Source: an uncultured Pelagibacteraceae bacterium (lineage in GTDB: Bacteria; Pseudomonadota; Alphaproteobacteria; Pelagibacterales; Pelagibacteraceae). Taken from it: DNA of 13,348 bases. Below, in pieces: positions 1 through 7,727 of this stretch. The position numbers were made by a program, and so were the translations under genes. The first letter of the stretch is position 1. Each line of letters opens with the position of its first letter. The stretch covers positions 1-13,348 of the forward strand of contig CACCPR010000014.1 of assembly GCA_902548045.1 (NCBI GenBank), in the 5' to 3' direction. The notes beneath the pieces were generated by a model that saw only the letters and a program-made list of their open reading frames with translations, had not been told where the DNA came from and ran no database searches.

Positions 1-551
1 TTTTGGGCGAAGAAAAAGAGGCATCAAAGATCGCGAAAAATATTGTAAGAAAGCGTGTAGAAAAAAAAATAACGAATGTTGATCAATTAGTAGAGATTAT
101 ACATAGAAGTAAAAAAAAAATTTTTATTAATAAAATTAACCCAAGCACTAAGACTTTTCAGGCTCTAAGAATATTTGTTAATAAGGAAATCACAGAGCTT
201 ATCCGAGGCATTATAAATGCAACAAAAATTTTGAAGCCCGGGGGGAAAATACTTATAGTAAGTTTCCATTCGATAGAAGACAGAATTGTGAAATATTTTT
301 TTAGTAATTTTTCCTCAAGCAAATCTAAATCATCGAGATATTTTCCAGATACAAAGGATGATTCTAATTCGCTTTTCGAGAGATATAAAAACAAAATATT
401 TAAGCCATCCAATAAAGAAATAACTATTAACTCTCCATCAAGATCAGCAAAATTAAGATTTGCAATTAGAAGTAAAGATCAATTTTTCTACCCTAAAGAA
501 TTATTAAATAAATTTAAAAAGTATTTAGATACAGAAAGATCAAATGCATAA
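1..551 (+). CDS. rsmH: RsmH, 16S rRNA (cytosine(1402)-N(4))-methyltransferase, 3' part
   Basis: This is the C-terminal part of RsmH (MraW), the SAM-dependent enzyme that N4-methylates C1402 in the 16S rRNA P site. It is usually the first or second gene of the dcw cluster. The reading frame is open to the left edge (codons in the frame of position 3), so the SAM-binding N-terminus lies outside the window. Family motifs visible are GEEKEASKIA near the edge, TFQALRIFVNKE, PGGKILIVSFHSIEDRIVK, and the terminal SRSAKLRFAIR. The TTG at position 3 is an internal Leu codon, not a start, because family-conserved sequence runs straight through it. The TAA stop at 549-551 lies inside the next gene, whose ATG begins at 544, giving an 8-base overlap. 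Nothing suggests degradation. The identification is secure; only the missing 5' end is unknown. Confidence 0.96.
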   Translation, partial: LGEEKEASKIAKNIVRKRVEKKITNVDQLVEIIHRSKKKIFINKINPSTKTFQALRIFVNKEITELIRGIINATKILKPGGKILIVSFHSIEDRIVKYFFSNFSSSKSKSSRYFPDTKDDSNSLFERYKNKIFKPSNKEITINSPSRSAKLRFAIRSKDQFFYPKELLNKFKKYLDTERSNA

Positions 552-882
552 ATTTAAATTAATTTTATCAATTGGCATTTTTTCAGCATTATTAATTCTT
601 ACCTCTATAATTAAAAATCAAACAAGAGTTATTGAAAAAGAGATAAAAAAAATTGATAGAGAAGTAGCAGACGTTAAAAAAGATTTATATGAAACAGAAT
701 TAGATTATTCATACTTATCTTCCCCATATAATTTATCAAAAAAAATTAAAGAATTGGACCTAGTTGATTATATGCCGATGGATTTTTCAAGAATATATCT
801 TAACTATGATGCTTTTATAGAGTCGCGAAAAAAAATGACAATTCTTGAAACAAAAAATGAAAAAAAGACAAAAAAAAAATAA
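544..882 (+). CDS. ftsL: FtsL-like cell division protein (small bitopic membrane protein)
   Basis: A 112-residue protein with a short basic N-terminus, one hydrophobic segment at about residues 5-23, then a charged heptad-like stretch (about 25-60) that looks like a coiled coil. This architecture, size and position between rsmH and ftsI are those of FtsL, the periplasmic coiled-coil partner of FtsB and FtsQ that helps activate FtsW-FtsI at the septum. FtsL is poorly conserved, so the call rests on architecture and synteny rather than on a sequence motif. The C-terminus is very Lys-rich and ends in an A10 tract just before the TAA at 880-882. The start ATG overlaps the rsmH stop by 8 bases (ATGCATAA), and the 3' end overlaps ftsI by 26 bases, so translation is probably coupled on both sides. 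A different small division protein in the same slot cannot be excluded. Confidence 0.8.
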   Translation: MHKFKLILSIGIFSALLILTSIIKNQTRVIEKEIKKIDREVADVKKDLYETELDYSYLSSPYNLSKKIKELDLVDYMPMDFSRIYLNYDAFIESRKKMTILETKNEKKTKKK

Positions 883-2584
883 AGAATTAAGTATAAATCA
901 AAGAAGCTTTTATTTTGAGGATTATCTTGAAACTAATCAAAAACAGCAAAGAGTTAAAAAGTCTAATATTTCTCAAGACAGAATATATCTCCTTTTCTTT
1001 CTGTTTTTATCTTTAATAATAATATTTTCGACAAAAATTATTTTTATATCATTGAAAAGTTTAGAAATTTATAATCAAACAAATAAGTCTTATTATTTTT
1101 CTCCTTTAAGAAGGGATATAGTAGATAGAAACGGAGTTTTAATATCTAGAAATATAAAGTCTTTTCACGCAGCTGTTCAACCAAGTAAGATAAAGAATAA
1201 AGAAAACTTTTTATTAAATATTAAATTAAATTTTCCTAATTTATCTTTAAAAAATTTAAAAACTCAATTTGCAAAAGGAAAATATTTTTATCTTAAAAGA
1301 GGATTAGACCAAAACGATAAAGAAAAACTGTGGTCACTGGGAGAAAAAGGTATAATTTTTGAACCTTTTCAGTCCAGGATATACACTCATGCCAATTTAT
1401 ACAGCCATATCCTTGGCCAAGTAGATTACGATAATTATGGAATTTCAGGAATTGAAAAATACTTTGATAAAGAACTTAAGGATAAAAAGTTGTTAGATAT
1501 TCCTTTAAGATTAACTTTAGATACAAATATTCAACATTTAATTGATGAAGAACTCAATCGCTCTATGAAAATTTTCAAAGCAACCGGCGGCGGTGCTTTG
1601 CTCATGGATGTACATAGCGGCGAAGTTTTGTCTTTAGTTTCTTTACCTAATTATAATATTAATAAAAGAAAAACAATAACCGATAAAAATTATATAAATA
1701 AAATTACAAAAGGTGTTTATGAACTTGGTTCAATTTTTAAAACATTCACAGTTGCTTTAGCTCTTGAAAAAAACTTGGTTAAACCTGAAACAATAATTAA
1801 AGATATACCAAAAAAAATTAAATGTTCAGTCCATGAAATATCCGACATTAAAGAGTTCCCTAAAAATATGTCCGTAGAAGATATTTTAATAAGATCATCA
1901 AATATTGGGACATTAATGATAGCAAGAAAAATTGGAAATCAAGAATATAAAGAGTTTATTAATAAAACAAATTTACTCAATACTCCAAAGTTTGAGTTAG
2001 AAGAGGTAGGAACTCCATTAAGTTTTAATTGGAATAAATGCAAATTAGAGACTATTTCTTACGGCCATGGGATAGCTGTCACTCCACTTCAAGCTGCTTC
2101 AACATATGCATCAATAACAAATGGTGGTTATATTATTAAACCAACATTAATAAAGAAAAATGAGTATCCAAAAAAAAAAAGAATAGTTTCCTATGAAACT
2201 AGTTCCAAAATAAATTCCATACTCAGAAAAGTAGTAACTGAAAAAGAGGGTACTGCAAGTTTAGCTGATATTTATGGTTACGACGTAGGAGGTAAAACTG
2301 GCACCTCACAAAATTATGGAAATAAAAATGAAAATTTGAATACCTTTATTTCAGTTTTTCCCTCTAAAGAACCAAAATATGTTCTTCTTGTGATGTTAGA
2401 GAATCCACAAGTAGCATCAGACCTCATTTATAATTATAGAGGTCTTAAAATTAAAGGAACTAGGAATGAGGCGGGATGGAACTCAGTTTATACAGCCGGC
2501 AAAATTATAAAGAAAATTGGACCTATTTTAGCCATAAAAACCGAAGAGCTTTACAACGAAAATGTTGCTAAAAAACTTAATTAA
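857..2584 (+). CDS. ftsI: FtsI / PBP3, septal peptidoglycan D,D-transpeptidase
   Basis: A class B penicillin-binding protein of 575 residues, close to the E. coli length of 588, which cross-links septal peptidoglycan in the periplasm. It has a basic cytoplasmic tail of about 40 residues and one membrane anchor at about 42-62. The PBP dimerisation domain begins with RRDIVDRNG (85-93). The transpeptidase domain carries all three catalytic motifs: SIFK with nucleophile Ser292 and Lys295, SSN at 347-349, and KTGT at 480-483. The context YELGSIFK is FtsI-like. I chose the ATG at 857; an in-frame TTG at 845 would add four residues but is less likely. The first 26 bases overlap ftsL and the last 23 overlap murE-murF. 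An A11 run at 2170-2180 encodes a Lys stretch. FtsI rather than an elongation PBP2 is indicated by its place next to ftsL and the mur genes. Confidence 0.97.
   Translation: MKKRQKKNKELSINQRSFYFEDYLETNQKQQRVKKSNISQDRIYLLFFLFLSLIIIFSTKIIFISLKSLEIYNQTNKSYYFSPLRRDIVDRNGVLISRNIKSFHAAVQPSKIKNKENFLLNIKLNFPNLSLKNLKTQFAKGKYFYLKRGLDQNDKEKLWSLGEKGIIFEPFQSRIYTHANLYSHILGQVDYDNYGISGIEKYFDKELKDKKLLDIPLRLTLDTNIQHLIDEELNRSMKIFKATGGGALLMDVHSGEVLSLVSLPNYNINKRKTITDKNYINKITKGVYELGSIFKTFTVALALEKNLVKPETIIKDIPKKIKCSVHEISDIKEFPKNMSVEDILIRSSNIGTLMIARKIGNQEYKEFINKTNLLNTPKFELEEVGTPLSFNWNKCKLETISYGHGIAVTPLQAASTYASITNGGYIIKPTLIKKNEYPKKKRIVSYETSSKINSILRKVVTEKEGTASLADIYGYDVGGKTGTSQNYGNKNENLNTFISVFPSKEPKYVLLVMLENPQVASDLIYNYRGLKIKGTRNEAGWNSVYTAGKIIKKIGPILAIKTEELYNENVAKKLN
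870..879 (+). repeat. A10 homopolymer at the ftsL/ftsI overlap
   Basis: Ten consecutive A directly before the ftsL TAA (880-882) and inside the ftsI N-terminal coding region. In the ftsL frame it encodes three terminal Lys codons after ACA. Losing one A would move the ftsL frame into the ftsI frame and bypass the stop. A long A run of this kind can be a slippage site for polymerase, but no such event is visible here. Confidence 0.9.
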
Positions 2585-5324
2585 AAATCCCCCTTCTAGG
2601 CTTAAAAATCTTAACATTAGAGGTTTGGCTAATAATAGCAAGAATGTAAAAAAAGATTTTATTTTTTTTGCTATCAAGGGCAATAAGGAAAACGGAGAAG
2701 ATTACATATATGAAGCTATTAGAAAAGGTGCAATTTTAATTATTTGTTCAAATAAATTTAGAAATAAGAATATTAAAGTTAATTTAATTAAAACGAAAAA
2801 TGTAAATAATATTTTGACTCATGCATCATCTCAATTTTATCGTTTAAAACCAAAAAATATTATTGCAGTCACAGGTACAAATGGAAAAACCTCTGTTGCG
2901 GACTTTTTTTATCAAATTTTGGAAAAAAATAATTTTTCAGTGGCTTCTATTGGTACATTAGGTATAAAGACAAAGAAAAGAATAATTAAAACAAATATCA
3001 CTTCTCCTGATATAATTACATTACACAAAAATCTTGAAATATTAAAAAAAAAAAAGATAGACAACGTAATAATTGAGGCTTCTAGCCATGGTTTAAATCA
3101 AAGTAGACTTGATAATTTAAATTTAAAAGCAGGTATTTTCACTAATTTTAGCCAAGATCATTTGGATTATCATAAAACAATGAAAGCATACCTAAATGCA
3201 AAATTAATTCTGTTCTCAAAATTATTAAAAAAGAACAGCAATATTATCTCTGATAGTAATATTAAAATATATCCTAAGCTAAAAAAAATTTCTCGACAAA
3301 GAAAATTGAGAATTTTTGACATTAATAATTACGTTCAAAAAAATATTGAACTTCAAGAAAATTTAATTGGATCTTTTCAAATAAAAAATTTATCTATGGC
3401 TATAATCGCTGCAAGACTTTGTGGTTTAAATATAGATAAAATCAATCAAGTGATAAAAAAAATTAATGTTGTAGAAGGTAGATTAAATCTCATTAAAAAA
3501 TTTCAAAATAATATAAAAGTATTTATTGATTATGCACATACGCCTGAAGCATTAAATACAGTACTTAAATCTCTAAAAAAGACTTATAATTCTAAAATTA
3601 CTTTAGTTTTTGGTTGCGGTGGTGACAGAGATTTTAAAAAAAGATCTTTAATGGCTAAGGTTGCTAAATCTCTTTGTGAGAAAATTTACGTAACAGATGA
3701 CAACCCTAGATATGAGAACCCAAAAAAAATAAGAAATCAAATTATCTCGAGTCTTAAAGGGAGCAATTATTTTAATTATGGAAATAGATCACAAGCGATA
3801 AAAAATGCAATATTAAAGGCTGAGCCTAACGAGGTTATACTAGTTGCTGGAAAAGGACATGAGACCACCCAAGATTATGGTTATAGAAAGATAAATATTT
3901 CTGATAAGAAAATAATTAAAAATTTAAAGCTCAATAAAAGTATAATTAATAAAAAGAAACAAAATCATTTATTTAATTCAAAAATATTAAACAAAATTAT
4001 AAAAATTAAAAAATTTTACAAATTTAATGGCATCGCGATTGATACGAGAGAGTTAAAAAAAGATAACTTATTTTTAGCTATTAAAGGAAAAAATAATGAT
4101 GGCAATAAATTTATTTCAAAAGCTATTAAAAAAGGAGCTACGTTTGCTATTTCATCAAAGAAACAAAAAAAATATAAAAATAAAATAATTACGTTTAACG
4201 ATCCAATATCTTTTTTAAATAATTTTGCCAGATTAAAAAGACAAAATTGTAACGCAAAAATCCTAGCAATAACTGGAAGTACTGGAAAAACTACTTTAAA
4301 AAATATGTTGTATTCTTTACTCAGCAGATATGAGAATACAATTGCATCATCAAAATCTTATAATAACCATTTTGGAGTTCCGTTAAGTTTGTCTAATCTT
4401 AACTTAAATCATAGATATGGGATATTCGAAGTAGGTATGAGTAAAGCTGGAGAAATAGGAAAATTATCAAAAATTATCAAACCTAATTTAGCAATAATTA
4501 CAAACATAGGCGAAGCACACATTGAAAATTTTAGTAATACAAAAGGAATAGCTAAAGCGAAAAGTGAAATAATAAATAATATTCAAAATAATGGTACAAT
4601 AATATTAAATCGTGATGATAAATTTTTTCATTTTTTAAAAAAAAAAGCACAATTTAAAAATATTGATATAATTACTTTTGGAAAATCTAGAAAAGCAGAT
4701 GTTAATCTCATTAAAACAAAAATTGTTAATGGAATAAAAAAAATAACAGTTAAATTTGATGATGAAGTTGTAGAATTAAAAATCAAAGATATAAATATTT
4801 ATAATGTTTTAGCAGCTATAGCAGTTTTAAAGGTACTTAATTTAGACGTAAAACAATCTATAAATATTTTTAAAAATATGGCGCCATCTGAAGGAAGAGG
4901 GAAAATACACAATGTTAAAAGATATAATAAAAATTTTAAACTAATTGATGAAAGTTATAACGCTAGTCCTTTGTCGGTCAAAAATGCGATAAGTAATTTT
5001 TCAGTTATAAAAAAAAATAGGTTTAAAAAATATTTGTTATTAGGCGATATGCTAGAACTTGGAAAAAATTCTATATCATATCATGAGGAATTATCTAAAC
5101 TTATTAACAGTTCAGATATTGATAAAGTCTTTGTAATAGGTGAAAAGACTATTTTTACTTATAAAAATTTAAATAAATTTAAATGTGGGAATATTTTTCA
5201 ATGCAAGCAAGATATAGACTCGTTTCTAAAAAATATCATAACTAATAATGATTATTTGATGATAAAAGGATCTAATGCTACTGGATTAAACGCCATTAGT
5301 AAATCGATGATAAAGGGAATTTAA
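2562..5324 (+). CDS. murE-murF: Bifunctional MurE-MurF fusion: meso-DAP-adding ligase and D-Ala-D-Ala-adding ligase
   Basis: A 920-residue protein holding two complete Mur ligases. Residues about 1-450 are MurE, which adds meso-DAP to UDP-MurNAc-L-Ala-D-Glu. MurE has P-loop GTNGKT at 105-110, the lysine expected to be carbamoylated at Lys214 (AKLILF), the DAP-selective motif DNPR at 380-383, and GKGHE at 430-434. Residues about 466-920 are MurF, which adds D-Ala-D-Ala. MurF has DTR at 494-496, P-loop GSTGKTT at 572-578, then FEVGMSKAGEIG, DESYNASP, LLGDMLELG and MIKGSNATG. Each half has near-normal single-enzyme length. A Lys/Asn-rich linker at about 445-475 joins them in frame, with no stop and no in-frame ATG near the MurF beginning, so separate translation looks unlikely. 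The MurE N-terminus has NSK (25-27) where DSR is usual. The gene overlaps ftsI by 23 bases and abuts mraY with no gap. Bifunctional MurE-MurF proteins are known elsewhere, for example in Bordetella. Confidence 0.95.
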   Translation: MLLKNLIKNPPSRLKNLNIRGLANNSKNVKKDFIFFAIKGNKENGEDYIYEAIRKGAILIICSNKFRNKNIKVNLIKTKNVNNILTHASSQFYRLKPKNIIAVTGTNGKTSVADFFYQILEKNNFSVASIGTLGIKTKKRIIKTNITSPDIITLHKNLEILKKKKIDNVIIEASSHGLNQSRLDNLNLKAGIFTNFSQDHLDYHKTMKAYLNAKLILFSKLLKKNSNIISDSNIKIYPKLKKISRQRKLRIFDINNYVQKNIELQENLIGSFQIKNLSMAIIAARLCGLNIDKINQVIKKINVVEGRLNLIKKFQNNIKVFIDYAHTPEALNTVLKSLKKTYNSKITLVFGCGGDRDFKKRSLMAKVAKSLCEKIYVTDDNPRYENPKKIRNQIISSLKGSNYFNYGNRSQAIKNAILKAEPNEVILVAGKGHETTQDYGYRKINISDKKIIKNLKLNKSIINKKKQNHLFNSKILNKIIKIKKFYKFNGIAIDTRELKKDNLFLAIKGKNNDGNKFISKAIKKGATFAISSKKQKKYKNKIITFNDPISFLNNFARLKRQNCNAKILAITGSTGKTTLKNMLYSLLSRYENTIASSKSYNNHFGVPLSLSNLNLNHRYGIFEVGMSKAGEIGKLSKIIKPNLAIITNIGEAHIENFSNTKGIAKAKSEIINNIQNNGTIILNRDDKFFHFLKKKAQFKNIDIITFGKSRKADVNLIKTKIVNGIKKITVKFDDEVVELKIKDINIYNVLAAIAVLKVLNLDVKQSINIFKNMAPSEGRGKIHNVKRYNKNFKLIDESYNASPLSVKNAISNFSVIKKNRFKKYLLLGDMLELGKNSISYHEELSKLINSSDIDKVFVIGEKTIFTYKNLNKFKCGNIFQCKQDIDSFLKNIITNNDYLMIKGSNATGLNAISKSMIKGI
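3044..3055 (+). repeat. A12 homopolymer inside the MurE half of murE-murF
   Basis: Twelve consecutive A within the MurE central domain, encoding the four-Lys run in EILKKKKIDN. It is the longest A tract I noticed in the window. The reading frame is intact on both sides. In A/T-rich genomes tracts of this length can cause transcript heterogeneity by slippage or sequencing indels. Neither can be judged from a single sequence. Confidence 0.9.
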
Positions 5325-6410
5325 ATGTTATTTAATCTACTCACATCTTTCATAGAACAGTACTCCTTTCTAAACGTATTTAAATATCTAACTTTTAGAA
5401 CAGGACTATCGGTAGTAACCTCTCTCGTAATTGTATTTATTATTGGAGGACCTCTTATTAGAATTTTTTCAGAAAATATGATTTCTGGACCTATTAGAAG
5501 AGACGGACCTATAGATCATATTATAAAAAAATCTGGAACACCAACCATGGGAGGAGTGATCATTATAATTGGCATACTTATTAGCACGTTGTTATGGGCC
5601 GACCTAAATAATATCTATATTTGGACTTTGATTTTCGTTTCTTTAAGTTTAGGTTTATTGGGATTTGTTGATGACTTACTTAAAATAAAACATAAAAACT
5701 CAAGGGGATTAAATTCGAAATTAAAATTTTTTGGACAGTTAATTATTGGAATTGTAACTTTAATTATTTTAATACAATTTTCTGATCACGAATATTTGTA
5801 TAACCTTTATTTTCCATTCTTCAAAAATTTAATTTGGCAAATGGGTCTTTTTTTTATTCCTTTTGCATTGTTTGTCATTATAGGTTCATCTAATGCAGTA
5901 AATTTGACTGACGGATTAGATGGTTTGGCTACTGTACCTATAATGCTAGTTGCTCTTTCTTTTACATTAATTGCCTATGTGGTAGGAAACACTATTTTTT
6001 CAGAATACCTTCAATTACAGTATATACCGGACGTAGGCGAACTTTCAATTTTTTGTGGTTCCATTGTGGGATCGTGTCTGGGATTCCTTTGGTACAACGC
6101 GCCACCAGCAAAAATCTTTATGGGTGACACAGGCTCTTTATCTTTAGGAGGTTCATTAGCTGCAGTGGCTATAATTGTTAAACATGAAATTGTTCTTGCA
6201 ATAATAGGAGGTTTGTTTGTCCTTGAAACTGTTTCGGTAATCATTCAAGTTATTTCATTCAAACTTACTGGTAAAAGAATTTTCAAAATGGCACCAATTC
6301 ATCATCATTTTGAACAAAAGGGCTGGGCTGAGTCAACAATAGTTATTAGATTTTGGATAATTGCAATAATACTAGCTTTGGTTGGATTAGCTACTTTAAA
6401 ACTAAGATAA
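5325..6410 (+). CDS. mraY: MraY, phospho-N-acetylmuramoyl-pentapeptide-transferase (lipid I synthase)
   Basis: An integral membrane enzyme of 361 residues (E. coli 360) that transfers phospho-MurNAc-pentapeptide from UDP to undecaprenyl phosphate, making lipid I on the inner face of the cytoplasmic membrane. Multiple hydrophobic segments span the length. Family signatures are KSGTPTMGG near residue 70, the Asp pair in FVDDLLK (Asp116-Asp117), NAVNLTDGLDGLA, and the metal-site FMGDTGSL (Asp268). The HHH segment APIHHHFEQKGW follows near the C-terminus. All expected catalytic residues are present. The ATG follows the murE-murF TAA with no spacer. It is the only start in the window with a purine-rich ribosome-binding-like stretch (AAAGGGA at 5312-5318, six bases upstream), and even this is a partial match. 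The coding sequence is less A/T-extreme than the ligase genes, as is common for a conserved membrane enzyme. Confidence 0.98.
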   Translation: MLFNLLTSFIEQYSFLNVFKYLTFRTGLSVVTSLVIVFIIGGPLIRIFSENMISGPIRRDGPIDHIIKKSGTPTMGGVIIIIGILISTLLWADLNNIYIWTLIFVSLSLGLLGFVDDLLKIKHKNSRGLNSKLKFFGQLIIGIVTLIILIQFSDHEYLYNLYFPFFKNLIWQMGLFFIPFALFVIIGSSNAVNLTDGLDGLATVPIMLVALSFTLIAYVVGNTIFSEYLQLQYIPDVGELSIFCGSIVGSCLGFLWYNAPPAKIFMGDTGSLSLGGSLAAVAIIVKHEIVLAIIGGLFVLETVSVIIQVISFKLTGKRIFKMAPIHHHFEQKGWAESTIVIRFWIIAIILALVGLATLKLR

Positions 6411-6413
6411 TTT

Positions 6414-7727
6414 ATGGAAGAACCATCATTAAAAGATGAAATAACTCTTTGCGTTTATGGTCTTGGAAAAACAGGTATTTCAGTTGTTAACTATTTAAAT
6501 CGGAAAGGTTTCACTGGTTTTTATGTTTGGGATGATTACAAAGTATCCAGATCATATTTAAAAATTAATTCCAGTAGAAAAGAACAAGAAAAAATATTTT
6601 CACATCAATTAGATGTTTCAGATTATATTATTCTTAGTCCTGGAATAAATATAAATAAAGCTCATCTAAAAAAAAAACTTGTTGAAAATAAACAAAAAAT
6701 TATTACAGACCTTGATCTTTTATATCTTTTTAACCCAGAAATAAAAACAATAATTATTACTGGTACAAATGGCAAATCTTCAACATGTAAAATACTTGAG
6801 CATATTCTTAAAAAAAATAACTTTAATGTAAAACTTGGTGGCAACATAGGTAAACCGGTTTTAGATTTAAATCTAAAAGATAAGCCGTTAATAATAATTG
6901 AGGCATCTTCTTTCCAACTAGCTTACTCGAAATTTATAAAACCACATCAAGCTGTAATTTTAAATATTAACAAAGATCACTTAGACTGGCACGGGTCCTT
7001 TAAAAATTACTTGAATGCGAAATTTAAAATCTTTGCAAATCAAAATAATAATAACTTCGCATTTTTAAATAACAAAACGCTTATAAAAAAGTTTTTTAAA
7101 GAAAGATATAAAAGTAAATTAAAAATTGTAAATTTAAAAAAATACTCAATAATTAAAGATAGAATAAAAAATAATTATTTAAAATTAAAAGTTAATGATG
7201 AAAATATGAGTTTTGTTTACACGTTATCTAAAATATTTAGTATAAATCAAACATCTTTTTTAAAATCATTATCATCGTTTAAAGGTTTACCCCATAGGCA
7301 AGAATTATTTTATAAAAAAAAGAATATAGTTTTTATAAATGACTCTAAAGCAACAAGTTTTGACTCTTCGAAGTTTGCTTTAATTAATAGAAAAAATATT
7401 TTTTGGATTATTGGAGGTCTTCCTAAAAAAGGGGATAAAATTAAGTTGGGTAATTTAAAAAAAAATATTACTAAAGCTTATATTATTGGCAAACATATGA
7501 AATTTTTTCAAAAACAATTAAAGGGAAAAGTAAAAATTGAATTATGTAAAAACTTAAAGAAAGCCATAGCTGTAATTTTTAAAGATATCAAACAGTTAAA
7601 AACAAATCATGAAGTTACAATTCTATTAAGCCCAGCAAGCGCTTCTTACGACCAATATAAAAATTTTGAAATTAGAGGCAATGAATTCAAAAAAATAATT
7701 AAATTATATGCTAAAGAGATTACTTAA
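6414..7727 (+). CDS. murD: MurD, UDP-N-acetylmuramoyl-L-alanine--D-glutamate ligase
   Basis: A cytoplasmic ATP-dependent ligase of 437 residues (E. coli 438) that adds D-Glu to UDP-MurNAc-L-Ala. The N-terminal Rossmann-like domain begins with VYGLGKTGIS. The central domain has P-loop GTNGKSS at 117-123, EASSFQL, NINKDHLDWH and the lysine expected to be carbamoylated at Lys203 (NAKFKIF). The C-terminal domain has GLPHRQE, NDSKATS, IIGGLPKKGDK and LLSPASASYDQYKNFEIRG, which are diagnostic for MurD among Mur ligases. NDSKATS differs from the common NDSKATN by Asn to Ser. The ATG lies 3 bases after the mraY stop, with no Shine-Dalgarno-like sequence. The 3' end overlaps ftsW by 20 bases. Its place between mraY and ftsW is the standard dcw position. 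Confidence 0.97.
   Translation: MEEPSLKDEITLCVYGLGKTGISVVNYLNRKGFTGFYVWDDYKVSRSYLKINSSRKEQEKIFSHQLDVSDYIILSPGININKAHLKKKLVENKQKIITDLDLLYLFNPEIKTIIITGTNGKSSTCKILEHILKKNNFNVKLGGNIGKPVLDLNLKDKPLIIIEASSFQLAYSKFIKPHQAVILNINKDHLDWHGSFKNYLNAKFKIFANQNNNNFAFLNNKTLIKKFFKERYKSKLKIVNLKKYSIIKDRIKNNYLKLKVNDENMSFVYTLSKIFSINQTSFLKSLSSFKGLPHRQELFYKKKNIVFINDSKATSFDSSKFALINRKNIFWIIGGLPKKGDKIKLGNLKKNITKAYIIGKHMKFFQKQLKGKVKIELCKNLKKAIAVIFKDIKQLKTNHEVTILLSPASASYDQYKNFEIRGNEFKKIIKLYAKEIT

Noticed and set aside
158..412. Minus-strand open frame opposite rsmH, with similar ones opposite mraY (6011-6244), murD (6662-6847), ftsW (7863-8129) and murB (11478-11663)
   Set aside because: Each lies wholly inside a well-conserved + strand gene, has no family motif I recognise, and is the low-complexity complement of the true codons.
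845..856. TTG at 845 as the ftsI start, and TTG at 12200 as the ddl start
   Set aside because: In both cases an in-frame ATG follows within four codons (857 and 12206), and the extra residues are not part of any conserved region. The ATG is the more likely start.
3890..4040. Possible lost stop codon or sequencing error joining murE and murF artificially
   Set aside because: The linker reads smoothly in frame, both flanking domains keep their family motifs in that same frame, and there is no in-frame ATG that would mark a former separate murF start. I treat the fusion as real, though raw reads could not be checked.
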